A stretch of DNA of 8,928 nucleotides from Candidatus Thorarchaeota archaeon. GTDB lineage: Archaea > Asgardarchaeota > Thorarchaeia > Thorarchaeales > Thorarchaeaceae. How positions within the stretch are numbered: position 1 is the stretch's first letter; every line of letters begins with the position of its first letter. Below are positions 1 through 5,426 of this stretch, one piece after another. The DNA lies in NCBI GenBank assembly GCA_020355105.1, contig CP070658.1, positions 1,286,721 through 1,295,648 of the forward strand. Reading direction: 5' to 3'. The translations under genes were made by a program, and so were the position numbers. Below the pieces are notes generated by a model. It worked only from the letters and a program-made list of their open reading frames with translations. It was not told the DNA's origin and did not search any database.

Positions 1-786
1 AGAAAGGGGAGATCAAAGACGCAATATGATGATCTTACACTTGATAGTACTAAAGAGTTGATTGAGAAAGTGGGAGGAGAATGCACCATAATAGAGTGTG
101 ATCATTCAAACGAGAATGAAATCAGATCCATTTTTGAAACAGTTTCTCAACGTGAAGGCAGACTCGATATTTTGGTCAACAACGTGTGGGCAGGATATAC
201 TGACAAGAGCTTTCAACTGGATATCGAAACGGATAGTTTTGCGGGTAGTTTCTGGGAACAGCCATTGTGGCGTTGGGATCACATGTTTCAGATCAGTCTC
301 AGATCACATTTCATTTGTAGCAAAGAAGCAGCTAATCTGATGGTTCCTAGTAAATCGGGTTTGATTGTTACTACAGGTTTCTGGGATGATGACAAGTATC
401 TTTCCCAAGTCCCTTATGATGTGGTGAAACAGGCTAAGGCAAGATTGGCATACGGGATGGCAATTGATTTGTTAGAACATAATGTAACCTCGATCTACGT
501 TTCGATGGGTTGGATTCGGACTGAACATCTGAAGAGGACATCCGAAGATGGACAGCTGAATGATGAGAATTACAAAGACTATGCAGGCTATGAAAGAACA
601 GAGTCCACAAGATATGTTGGGCGTGCAATTGTCAAATTAGCCTCAGATCCTAATGTTCTAGAGAAAACGGGAAAAACCCTGACCACCGGTGAACTAGCGA
701 GAGAATACGATTTTGTGGATTTGGATGGATCACAACCAGAACGGTTTGTCATTACTGAGAAGTCCAAGGGATTGACAGTGAGATAG
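1..786 (+). CDS. SDR-family NAD(P)-dependent oxidoreductase, 5' end missing
   Basis: The frame is open from base 1 to TAG at 784-786, so the start and the glycine-rich Rossmann loop (GxxxGxG) lie to the left of the window; about 261 residues are visible. What remains is typical of the classical short-chain dehydrogenase fold: an acidic CDHS turn that contacts the adenine, the NN motif as NNVW (in place of NNAG), and the catalytic YxxxK as YDVVK (Tyr codon 415-417). The usual catalytic Ser position reads TTGFWD, so a Thr may replace it. NNVW and the Trp-rich segment after it resemble the DHRS1-like subgroup (family knowledge, from memory). Substrate cannot be told. Codons end in A/T more often than in the minus-strand genes nearby, which may reflect transfer (inference). 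A GTG/TTG inside (TTG at 58) is not needed as a start. Confidence 0.88.
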   Translation, partial: RKGRSKTQYDDLTLDSTKELIEKVGGECTIIECDHSNENEIRSIFETVSQREGRLDILVNNVWAGYTDKSFQLDIETDSFAGSFWEQPLWRWDHMFQISLRSHFICSKEAANLMVPSKSGLIVTTGFWDDDKYLSQVPYDVVKQAKARLAYGMAIDLLEHNVTSIYVSMGWIRTEHLKRTSEDGQLNDENYKDYAGYERTESTRYVGRAIVKLASDPNVLEKTGKTLTTGELAREYDFVDLDGSQPERFVITEKSKGLTVR

Positions 787-924
787 AGTTCAAATCCCAA
801 CGCCATCGATTTGGTTATAGTTCTCGGTTTTCTATTGGCGCAGCCACTTGCTGTGAGCGTCCTAGTCAAATATCCAATCTGATGAGTTCCATCACTTGTG
901 ACCGCCTGTTTGTAGGTGATGAAC

Positions 925-1125
925 ATGAATCATGGAATTAGGGGAGCCAGAATAGCACTCATAGTTTCGAGTGTCTGCCTCCTTGTCACTACCTTGGGTC
1001 AGCTGTACCTGTCTCTGACGGGGGGCTATGGAAATGAGGTGTTTGCCACGCTTGACAGCATTTCCACTGCCTTCTTCATAATCTGGCTGATAACGCTCCT
1101 ACGCTTTGTCGTCAGAAGAACATGA
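925..1125 (+). CDS. Small two-helix membrane protein, function unknown
   Basis: 66 residues from ATG 925. GTG 916 and ATG 919 are in frame upstream, but GGTGA at 915-919 is a strong ribosome binding site spaced 5 bases before ATG 925, which decides the start. Two hydrophobic segments are visible, roughly residues 7-29 and 41-60, joined by a short polar loop (TGGYGNE), with a basic end (RFVVRRT) that would be cytoplasmic by the positive-inside rule. It lies 138 bases after the SDR gene in the same direction and converges on the MFS exporter. I do not recognise a family. Coding status rests on the SD, the hydrophobic pattern and the absence of any competing frame. Confidence 0.6.
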   Translation: MNHGIRGARIALIVSSVCLLVTTLGQLYLSLTGGYGNEVFATLDSISTAFFIIWLITLLRFVVRRT

Positions 1126-1184
1126 GATGAACGCTAGGGACTGGTTACCCTGGGCCACCCTCAACATTTCTGTTTCCCAATTCT

Positions 1185-1236
1185 ATTAGAAAAAGTAGGT
1201 GGGCGAGAACCGATTTTGCGGCTGCTCGCCCGGTTC
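1185..1236 (-). terminator. Hairpin plus U-tract terminator of the MFS gene
   Basis: Downstream of the MFS stop (1242) the arms 1201-1207 (GGGCGAG) and 1225-1231 (CTCGCCC) are perfectly complementary, with an inner CCG/CGG pair (1210-1212/1219-1221). On the minus strand the hairpin is followed after five bases by TTTTT (A5 at 1190-1194). A second pairing, 1207-1212 (GAACCG) with 1231-1236 (CGGTTC), would cross the first, giving a pseudoknot or a two-state fold. Confidence 0.6.
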
Positions 1237-1241
1237 CTGCT

Positions 1242-2609
1242 CTAGGTTGGCACTTCAAGCAGGACATCTGTGCACTCGGTTTCTTCTCTAGCAACTTCTT
1301 GATCCGAGTCATCAAGCATAACATCTAGTTGGCTGTGGAGCTTCTTTCTGGCAGCAACAGCGGCCCCAATCAGTGAGACTATGAGGAGCCCTATGGCTGC
1401 GCCGAACATTGGTGGAACTGTCGATCCAGCGGTTTCAGCCCACACGCCGCCAAGCCCCATTCCAAAGACTTGAACCGCTGTGAAGACGACGTTGAAGAGT
1501 GCGAATACTCTGCCTCTGTAATTGTCCACAACAAGCTCCTGCATCAAGGTGCCCAGTGGAATGTTCAGCATCACATCAACAGACCCGATTAGTGCCCAAG
1601 ATAGCAGGACATGCCAGAATCCCTGGGCTCCGGCCAGTCCAAGGACTGCAATTCCTGCAACAATGCCTGCAGATGCAACGATGTAGAGGGGTTTCGGCAG
1701 GCGTTTTCGGTTGCCCATGACAAGTGCTACAACGATTCCTGACGCAGCACCTGCACTCAGTACAAGACCGAATTGCAACTCAGTGATTCCCAGTTGACCT
1801 TCTAGGTGCGGAATGAGTAGGGCATTGAGAATACCCGACGATGAGGCTACGAGGATTGCGAAGACGAAGAGATAGACAAGAATCACATTGTTGGCTGCAT
1901 ATCTAGCGCCTTGAACTACCTGTGACCTGACAGACTCCTTCTCCACCATCTCTTTGGGTACCAGGGATGTCTTGATTCCTCTGAGTGCTAAGGCAGAGAG
2001 AATGATGGTCACAGAGTTGATTGCGAAGGCAAGGAAGTAGTCGGGGGCGAGCAGAGCTACGAGGACGCCCCCAAGAGGAGGAATAGTCAGCTGGACTACT
2101 TGAAATGTCATTTGTGAAAGGGAATTCGCTGTCACCAGTTCGTCAGACTCAACAAGATTGGGAATTGATGCACTTCTGGCTGGGTAGAACCATGCATTGG
2201 CAACGGCATATAGGAATGTAAGTAGGTAGATCCATTCAATCGGTGCGAGAACTGGGGGAAAGAGTGGCGCAAGAGGAATGAGTAGAATCAGGAATGCGCG
2301 TGCTATGTCAGATGCAATCATTATTGTCTTCCTATTCCATCGGTCAACATACACGCCGATGAAGCCAGCAAAGATTACGACTGGTGCGGTCTGTGCCATT
2401 GCCAGAATGGCCATTGCCAGAGCAGACCCGGTGAGGTCGTAGGCAAAGAATAGCAGCGCCAATGAGCTGATGGCGAAGCCGACGTTTGAAACGAGCTGCC
2501 CGAACCAGAGCCGGGAAAAGTCTCGATTTCCGAGAATGGTTCTGAAGGTACTGCCCTCGGTTGGAATCTCCTCGGACAGTCCCTCAGATACTGTCACTGT
2601 CAATTGCAC
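1242..2609 (-). CDS. MFS transporter, probable drug/metabolite exporter (MFS_3/EntS-like)
   Basis: 455 residues with the hydrophobic pattern of a 12-helix major facilitator permease. The cytoplasmic loop between helices 2 and 3 carries MFS motif A as GVYVDRWNRK (residues 85-94, with the D-R-x-x-R signature). The N-terminal region, FRTILGNRDFSRLWFGQLVS, is typical of the DHA3-type exporters (EntS, Mef macrolide pumps), which expel small molecules by proton antiport. The last 35 residues form an acidic cytoplasmic tail. The longest start is GTG 2609, whose G overlaps the TAG of the preceding small ORF. GAGGT at 2611-2615 is too close to that GTG but sits 7 bases before an in-frame TTG at 2603, so TTG may be the true start (453 residues). 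Substrate unknown. It ends in a hairpin terminator and probably forms a unit with the two small ORFs upstream. Confidence 0.9.
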   Translation of the reverse strand: MQLTVTVSEGLSEEIPTEGSTFRTILGNRDFSRLWFGQLVSNVGFAISSLALLFFAYDLTGSALAMAILAMAQTAPVVIFAGFIGVYVDRWNRKTIMIASDIARAFLILLIPLAPLFPPVLAPIEWIYLLTFLYAVANAWFYPARSASIPNLVESDELVTANSLSQMTFQVVQLTIPPLGGVLVALLAPDYFLAFAINSVTIILSALALRGIKTSLVPKEMVEKESVRSQVVQGARYAANNVILVYLFVFAILVASSSGILNALLIPHLEGQLGITELQFGLVLSAGAASGIVVALVMGNRKRLPKPLYIVASAGIVAGIAVLGLAGAQGFWHVLLSWALIGSVDVMLNIPLGTLMQELVVDNYRGRVFALFNVVFTAVQVFGMGLGGVWAETAGSTVPPMFGAAIGLLIVSLIGAAVAARKKLHSQLDVMLDDSDQEVAREETECTDVLLEVPT

Positions 2610-2701
2610 TACCTCGTGAAGTAGGCATATACGACTGACATTGCTGTACTTCTCATCTGAGAGGCGCTCTTCTTGGATACCTTCTTGTTCTTGGTTACCA
2701 C
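2609..2701 (-). CDS. Small basic ORF (30 residues) overlapping the MFS start
   Basis: GTG 2701 to TAG 2609-2611, 30 residues, rich in Lys/Ser at the N-terminal half (VVTKNKKVSKKSAS) and hydrophobic/aromatic at the end (VVYAYFTR). The start is preceded by GGTGATC (2704-2710), a seven-base match to the archaeal anti-SD. Its stop codon sits in the GAGGTAG segment that also serves the MFS gene, overlapping GTG 2609 by one base, an arrangement expected for translational coupling. The same bases are also open in the MFS frame, so the segment could instead be read differently. No family recognised; a leader peptide or a short basic protein are both possible. Length makes this uncertain without expression or conservation data. 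Confidence 0.4.
   Translation of the reverse strand: MVTKNKKVSKKSASQMRSTAMSVVYAYFTR
2611..2615 (-). promoter_or_regulatory. Ribosome binding site for MFS exporter
   Basis: GAGGT on the minus strand, 7 bases before TTG 2603 and only 1 base before GTG 2609. It favours TTG 2603 as the exporter start. The final T begins the TAG stop of the 30-codon ORF (GAGG-TAG). Confidence 0.5.
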
Positions 2702-2703
2702 TA

Positions 2704-2710
2704 GATCACC
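2704..2710 (-). promoter_or_regulatory. Ribosome binding site GGTGATC containing the stop of the upstream ORF
   Basis: GGTGATC is complementary to the conserved archaeal 16S tail GATCACC over seven bases. It lies 2 bases before GTG 2701 and contains the TGA stop (2706-2708) of the 36-codon ORF, so ribosomes finishing that ORF would stop on the binding site of the next. Confidence 0.5.
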
Positions 2711-2816
2711 GCACATAGGCTGAGAAGGCATGACCAACGGTCATCTTTCTGACGGCCTCAAGGGCCTTGGTGTTCTGCTTCACGGATGAAACTCGGGATT
2801 TGGTTGCTAGAGCCAT
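2706..2816 (-). CDS. Small basic ORF (36 residues) at the head of the MFS unit
   Basis: ATG 2816 to TGA 2706-2708, 36 residues beginning MALATKSRVSSVKQ and ending HAFSAYVR. It has seven Lys/Arg and only one acidic residue, and codon choice (AAG for Lys, GCC for Ala) agrees with the neighbouring genes. A TATA-like box at 2848-2856 is correctly placed for a very short leader; no strong SD is seen, so it may be read nearly leaderless. Both this ORF and the next end in A-Y-(1-2 residues)-R-stop, a weak resemblance that could mean duplication or chance. It is in the same frame as the MFS gene, separated from it by this single TGA. No family recognised. Confidence 0.42.
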   Translation of the reverse strand: MALATKSRVSSVKQNTKALEAVRKMTVGHAFSAYVR

Positions 2817-2847
2817 GATATTTCACAACAGAAACCACTCAGAATCA

Positions 2848-2856
2848 GTATATAAT
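2848..2856 (-). promoter_or_regulatory. TATA-like box for the small-ORF/MFS unit
   Basis: ATTATATAC on the minus strand, centred about 36 bases before ATG 2816. With the archaeal TATA-to-start spacing of about 25 bases, the transcript would begin near 2826 with a leader of about 10 bases. This is the best TATA match in the window. Confidence 0.5.
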
Positions 2857-2925
2857 GCGGAGCCACATCTGAGGGTCACGAAATGGAGTCACAATTTGTT
2901 ACTATGAAGTGATTCCAATTCAACA

Positions 2926-2947
2926 ATCCGCGGATGATTTTACTAGA
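2926..2947 (-). repeat. Dispersed 22-base element, copy 1
   Basis: Plus-strand core GGATGATTTTACTAGA (2932-2947) with a semi-conserved flank 2926-2931. It lies 12 bases beyond the stop of the zinc-ribbon membrane protein (2960). The flank here makes the palindrome ATCCGCGGAT (2926-2935). Same orientation relative to the upstream gene as the other two copies. No known family recognised. Confidence 0.85.
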
Positions 2948-2959
2948 GATTTACGAGAG

Positions 2960-3385
2960 TCACTCGATGTAGAGACGTGTGTTGCAGAAGGGGCATAGTA
3001 CAACTCTGTCATCCACGGGAGTAGCATTGGAGAGCTCAAAGGACATCCCACAATCAGGACAGCGATACATCTCTATGCCTCCAACATGCTCTGCAGGCAG
3101 TGCGTGAGCACGCATTGTCGCAAGGATTCTCGCGTCTTCATCCAAGTCCGTCGGAGCAATCGGGCGTCCTTGGGCCCATCGGTAGGCAGCGTAGAGGAGA
3201 AGTGCCACCATTGGCAACAGCAAGACAACGTACATGAGGTAGACATCAGGTGGTGCTGTTAGTATCGACCCGAAGACCGTTACTGAGCCAAGGATTAGGA
3301 GTAGGACAAATACAATCCAGCGTCCCGGGCTTGTGGAAGGCTCCTGCTGTTCTCCAAAGTAGTCGTAAGAGTCGTCTTCTATCAT
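2960..3385 (-). CDS. Membrane-anchored zinc-ribbon protein, function unknown
   Basis: 141 residues: an acidic, Tyr-rich N-terminus (1-20), two predicted transmembrane helices (about 22-44 and 49-69), a linker, and a C-terminal zinc ribbon with C109-P-D-C112 and C131-P-F-C134. Both termini should face the same side, the cytoplasm by the positive charge after helix 2 (YRWAQGR). Such anchored ribbons usually bind a protein or nucleic-acid partner at the membrane; the partner cannot be inferred here. ATG 3385 lacks a clear SD (the preceding bases read AGTCCCAAA). A TATA-like AGTTTATT at about 3416-3423 is centred 35 bases upstream, which suggests a very short leader. It lies 121 bases after the EF-1A stop with a hairpin between, so it is probably its own transcription unit. 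I recognise no named family. Confidence 0.8.
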   Translation of the reverse strand: MIEDDSYDYFGEQQEPSTSPGRWIVFVLLLILGSVTVFGSILTAPPDVYLMYVVLLLPMVALLLYAAYRWAQGRPIAPTDLDEDARILATMRAHALPAEHVGGIEMYRCPDCGMSFELSNATPVDDRVVLCPFCNTRLYIE

Positions 3386-3415
3386 TTTGGGACTATGAAG
3401 TATCCATCATGAGAT

Positions 3416-3425
3416 GGAATAAACT
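3416..3425 (-). promoter_or_regulatory. TATA-like box for the zinc-ribbon gene
   Basis: AGTTTATTCC on the minus strand, about 35 bases before ATG 3385, the same spacing as the box upstream of the small-ORF/MFS unit. Weak by sequence, supported mainly by position. Confidence 0.3.
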
Positions 3426-3463
3426 CTTCGACCTTGTTGAGTGAATAATGGAAGAATAGAGAT

Positions 3464-3488
3464 GAACACGGGCCGTGCGGCCCGGTTC
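3464..3488 (-). terminator. GC-rich hairpin downstream of EF-1A
   Basis: Arms 3469-3475 (CGGGCCG) and 3478-3484 (CGGCCCG) are perfect complements, extended by GAAC (3464-3467) with GTTC (3485-3488) past one bulged A. It begins 18 bases after the EF-1A stop (3507). On the minus strand the following bases are pyrimidine-rich (ATCTCTATTCTTCC) but lack a pure U run, so it may be a 3'-end stabilising hairpin and not a strict terminator. Its outer arm shares CARGAACCGGGC with the hairpin downstream of the MFS gene. Confidence 0.55.
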
Positions 3489-3506
3489 TTGTACTACTGG
3501 ACAAAC

Positions 3507-4838
3507 CTACTCTTTCTTGGCTGCCTTCTTCTCAATCTTCTTCGCCTTGACCTTGGTCACGACACCGACTGCAACGGTCATGCCCATGTCACGCACTGCA
3601 AACCTGCCAAGTTGTGGAAACTCCTTGTAGGTTTCAATGCACATCGGCTTGAGAGGCACAAGAGTGGCAAGCATGGACTCACCCTTCTTGATGAAGTCGG
3701 GGTTCTCCTCTATGACCTGTCCACTGCTTTGGTCAATCTTCTGGTGGATCTTATCGAACCTACAGGAAACTTGGGCCGTGTGGGCGTGAATAACTGGAGT
3801 GTAGCCCACAGTGATAGCGGTTGGATGTTGAATGACCATGATTTGGCCTGAGTATTCAGCCGCAACGGTTGGAGGATTGTCTTTTGGACCAGCAACGTCA
3901 CCACGACCGAGGTCCTTCCTCTCGATGCCTCGAACGTTGAAGCCAATGTTATCGCCAGGTACTGCCTCCTTGAGCTGCTCATGATGCATCTCAATTGTCT
4001 TGACCTCACCGGTCTTGTTTGGAGGCATGAAGGTGATAGTGTCACCAGGTTTCATTACACCGGTTTCAACACGACCGACTGGAACAGTTCCAACACCCTT
4101 TATCGAGTAGACGTCGTTGATTGGCAAGCGTAGGGGCTTGTCAACTGGCTTCTTCGGAAGGGTCACTAGGTCAAGGGCTTCAAGCAGTGAGGGGCCCTTG
4201 TACCACGGTGTGAGGTCGGGTGAGAGCTCTTTCAGGTTGCAGGCATCACCGATAGCTGCGGTCGGAATGAATGGGATGCTATCGAGCTTGAATCCAATGC
4301 TCTTCAGAAAGCCTCCGACCTCCTCCTTTACCTCATTGTACCGATCCTCACTGTACTTGACAGTATCATCATCCATCTTGTTGACACAGACGATGAGAGA
4401 TGGTACACCGAGGGTCATCGCGAGGTATGCATGCTCCTTGGTCTGGCCACCAGGCCCGACACCAGCCTCAAACTCACCACGCTTAGCTGACACCACAAGT
4501 AGACCAACGTCAGCCTGAGATGCACCCGTTATCATGTTCTTGATGAAGTCCTTGTGACCCGGGGCATCGATTATCGTGTAATAGAATTTGTCTGTAAGGA
4601 ACTTGAAGAAGGCGATATCAATTGTGAGGCCTCGCTCACGTTCCTCTTTCAGGCGGTCTAGGGCGAAAGCCCATGCCCAACTCGGACGGCCCAGCTTTTC
4701 TGCTTCGGCCTTGTGCTGCTGGAACGTCCGCTCATCGACCGCACCAGTCTCATAGAGCAATCTACCAGTCATGGTAGACTTGCCATGATCTACGTGGCCA
4801 ATGACCACGAGATTCAGATGTTCCTTTTCTTTCGACAA
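3507..4838 (-). CDS. tuf: Translation elongation factor 1-alpha (aEF-1A)
   Basis: GTPase that delivers aminoacyl-tRNA to the ribosomal A site. From TTG 4838 it has 443 residues, the usual archaeal length. All G motifs are present: GHVDHGKST (14-22), ERGLTID in the effector region, DAPGH (91-95), NKMD (153-156). The GEFEAGVGPGGQT segment (121-133) is the insertion characteristic of TACK/Asgard archaea and eukaryotes. Domains 2 and 3 follow, ending in a Lys-rich tail (KAKKIEKKAAKKE) like eukaryotic eEF1A. The start is unsettled: the frame is open to GTG 4991 (494 residues), but the family begins right at SKEKEHLNLV. AAGGAG (4849-4854) is 10 bases from TTG 4838 and 5 bases from an ATG (4841-4843) that is out of frame. 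No ribosomal protein gene accompanies it. Confidence 0.97.
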   Translation of the reverse strand: MSKEKEHLNLVVIGHVDHGKSTMTGRLLYETGAVDERTFQQHKAEAEKLGRPSWAWAFALDRLKEERERGLTIDIAFFKFLTDKFYYTIIDAPGHKDFIKNMITGASQADVGLLVVSAKRGEFEAGVGPGGQTKEHAYLAMTLGVPSLIVCVNKMDDDTVKYSEDRYNEVKEEVGGFLKSIGFKLDSIPFIPTAAIGDACNLKELSPDLTPWYKGPSLLEALDLVTLPKKPVDKPLRLPINDVYSIKGVGTVPVGRVETGVMKPGDTITFMPPNKTGEVKTIEMHHEQLKEAVPGDNIGFNVRGIERKDLGRGDVAGPKDNPPTVAAEYSGQIMVIQHPTAITVGYTPVIHAHTAQVSCRFDKIHQKIDQSSGQVIEENPDFIKKGESMLATLVPLKPMCIETYKEFPQLGRFAVRDMGMTVAVGVVTKVKAKKIEKKAAKKE

Positions 4839-4848
4839 GGCATTGATT

Positions 4849-4854
4849 CTCCTT
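4849..4854 (-). promoter_or_regulatory. Ribosome binding site of EF-1A
   Basis: AAGGAG on the minus strand. Spacing is 10 bases to TTG 4838 (in frame) and 5 bases to ATG 4843 (out of frame; it would encode only 9 residues before TGA). It argues against the 51-residue N-terminal extension reaching back to 4991. Confidence 0.55.
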
Positions 4855-4910
4855 ATTGAAGTGTTAGTCGGTCCCCTAGGGGCGGGAACCTGCTGGCTGT
4901 CACCTCGCGC

Positions 4911-4930
4911 GATGCTTTTAATGGTTTCGA
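4911..4930 (-). promoter_or_regulatory. Candidate EF-1A promoter block (copy A)
   Basis: Minus-strand CGAAACCATTAAAAGCATC is 18/20 identical to a block upstream of the 44-residue peptide (5394-5413). A purine-rich BRE-like GAAAC precedes an ATTAAAAG TATA-like element. If used, the transcript would start near 4890 with a leader of about 50 bases that includes the CCCCTAGGGG palindrome and the SD. Confidence 0.4.
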
Positions 4931-5212
4931 CAAGGCGGCTTAGCCAAGCCGGAAGAATATCACTTCTAGCCACCGGGGTGGTAGAACACACTAACTAGCA
5001 AGGTAAGATTGGACTCGACGGGAAAGCCTGTGAAGACGAAGGGCGCTACCCCGTTTCGGCTGGTACTGCTCTGCTTTACGTACCAACGTCATCGTGTCTT
5101 CTCAACGGCCGCCTCCCGCATCTAGGGGAATTGTGTCGATAATGCGAGCCGGAACAGGATTCTTGTCAATAGACAGTATAGGAAGTTGGTGTATTCGAAC
5201 CCGCAGGAGTCG

Positions 5213-5347
5213 TCAAGTGGGACACTCTTCTTCTTCTTCTTCTTCCACGGGAGGAATCGACGCGATGTAGATGCTTATCGCGGTGATAGCCAGCATGAAG
5301 ACCACAATCCCTGCAACTAGCTTTGTTCGGTCTTCCATTGATTTCAT
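5213..5347 (-). CDS. 44-residue single-helix membrane peptide with poly-Glu tail
   Basis: ATG 5347 to TGA 5213-5215. Charged N-terminus (MKSMEDRTK), one transmembrane helix (about residues 10-31, LVAGIVVFMLAITAISIYIA), then PPV, seven consecutive Glu and the end CPT. The Glu run comes from six GAA plus one GAG (5227-5247), a triplet microsatellite. The basic/acidic asymmetry would place the tail outside or at the membrane surface. An internal ATG (Met 4, 5338) is an alternative start. The nearest SD, GGTGA (5360-5364), lies 13 bases away and better fits an overlapping frame (ATG 5357, 63 residues) that reads the triplet run as poly-Arg and has no protein-like features; I take that frame as a shadow, but the SD mismatch lowers confidence. 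No family recognised. Confidence 0.5.
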   Translation of the reverse strand: MKSMEDRTKLVAGIVVFMLAITAISIYIASIPPVEEEEEEECPT

Positions 5348-5350
5348 CTC

Positions 5351-5364
5351 GTGACATTTGTCAC
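5351..5364 (-). promoter_or_regulatory. Inverted repeat over the SD of the 44-residue peptide
   Basis: GTGACATTTGTCAC: arms GTGACA and TGTCAC are perfect complements around TT. In the minus-strand RNA a GUGAC-AAAU-GUCAC hairpin would hide part of the GGTGA ribosome binding site. It could equally be a protein operator. Confidence 0.35.
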
Positions 5365-5393
5365 CTGCCTAAATCATGGAAAGAATAGTGGTT

Positions 5394-5413
5394 GATGCTC
5401 TTAATGATTTCGA
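5394..5413 (-). promoter_or_regulatory. Candidate promoter block (copy B) for the 44-residue peptide
   Basis: Minus-strand CGAAATCATTAAGAGCATC, 18/20 identical to copy A upstream of EF-1A. It lies 13 bases after the stop of the GyrI-fusion gene and about 50 bases before ATG 5347, giving a predicted leader of roughly 30 bases. Confidence 0.4.
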
Positions 5414-5426
5414 GAATAGCAAGAAA

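Larger units (their letters stand above)
4839..5212 (-). other. 374-base leader/intergenic region upstream of EF-1A
   Basis: No confident gene. It contains the EF-1A SD, a 10-base palindrome CCCCTAGGGG (4873-4882), a promoter-like block (4911-4930), and several complementary segments at 5010-5160: TGGTAC/GTACCA closing a hairpin (about 5064-5087), GAAGAC/GTCTTC around it, CGGGA/TCCCG outside that, and CGCAT/ATGCG (about 5118-5146). A 33-codon basic ORF (ATG 5092 to TAG 4991-4993) ends with its TAG overlapping GTG 4991, but it has no SD and I do not call it a gene. A TATA-like TATACTG near 5180 could drive an RNA starting near 5158. No tRNA, RNase P or SRP signature was found. Confidence 0.4.

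Noticed and set aside
801..840. Possible terminator CGCCA/TGGCG after the SDR gene
   Set aside because: Only a five-base stem with a 30-base loop; the T-rich GGTTTTCTATT is suggestive but not enough to call.
878..925. Box C/D sRNA look-alike (CTGATGA near 880 and GTGATGA at 916)
   Set aside because: No CUGA D boxes at proper distances, and the second box is the ribosome binding site of the small membrane protein gene.
2901..3401. Ten-base repeat ACTATGAAGT at 2901-2910 and 3392-3401
   Set aside because: Short enough to recur by chance and not at matching positions relative to starts.
3710..4045. Long open frames overlapping EF-1A (111 residues minus; 133 and 136 residues plus)
   Set aside because: They lie fully inside the conserved EF-1A coding sequence and have no SD or protein-like features.
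5186..5206. tRNA T-arm look-alike (TTCGAACCC)
   Set aside because: The bases on either side of the loop cannot form a five-base stem on either strand, and no D-arm or anticodon arm lies at the right distance.
5166..5357. 63-residue minus-strand frame with a poly-Arg run and a well-placed GGTGA
   Set aside because: It is the frame-shifted reading of the hydrophobic 44-residue peptide; its composition is not protein-like and the Arg run is just the GAA repeat out of phase. The SD keeps a little doubt, noted under the peptide.
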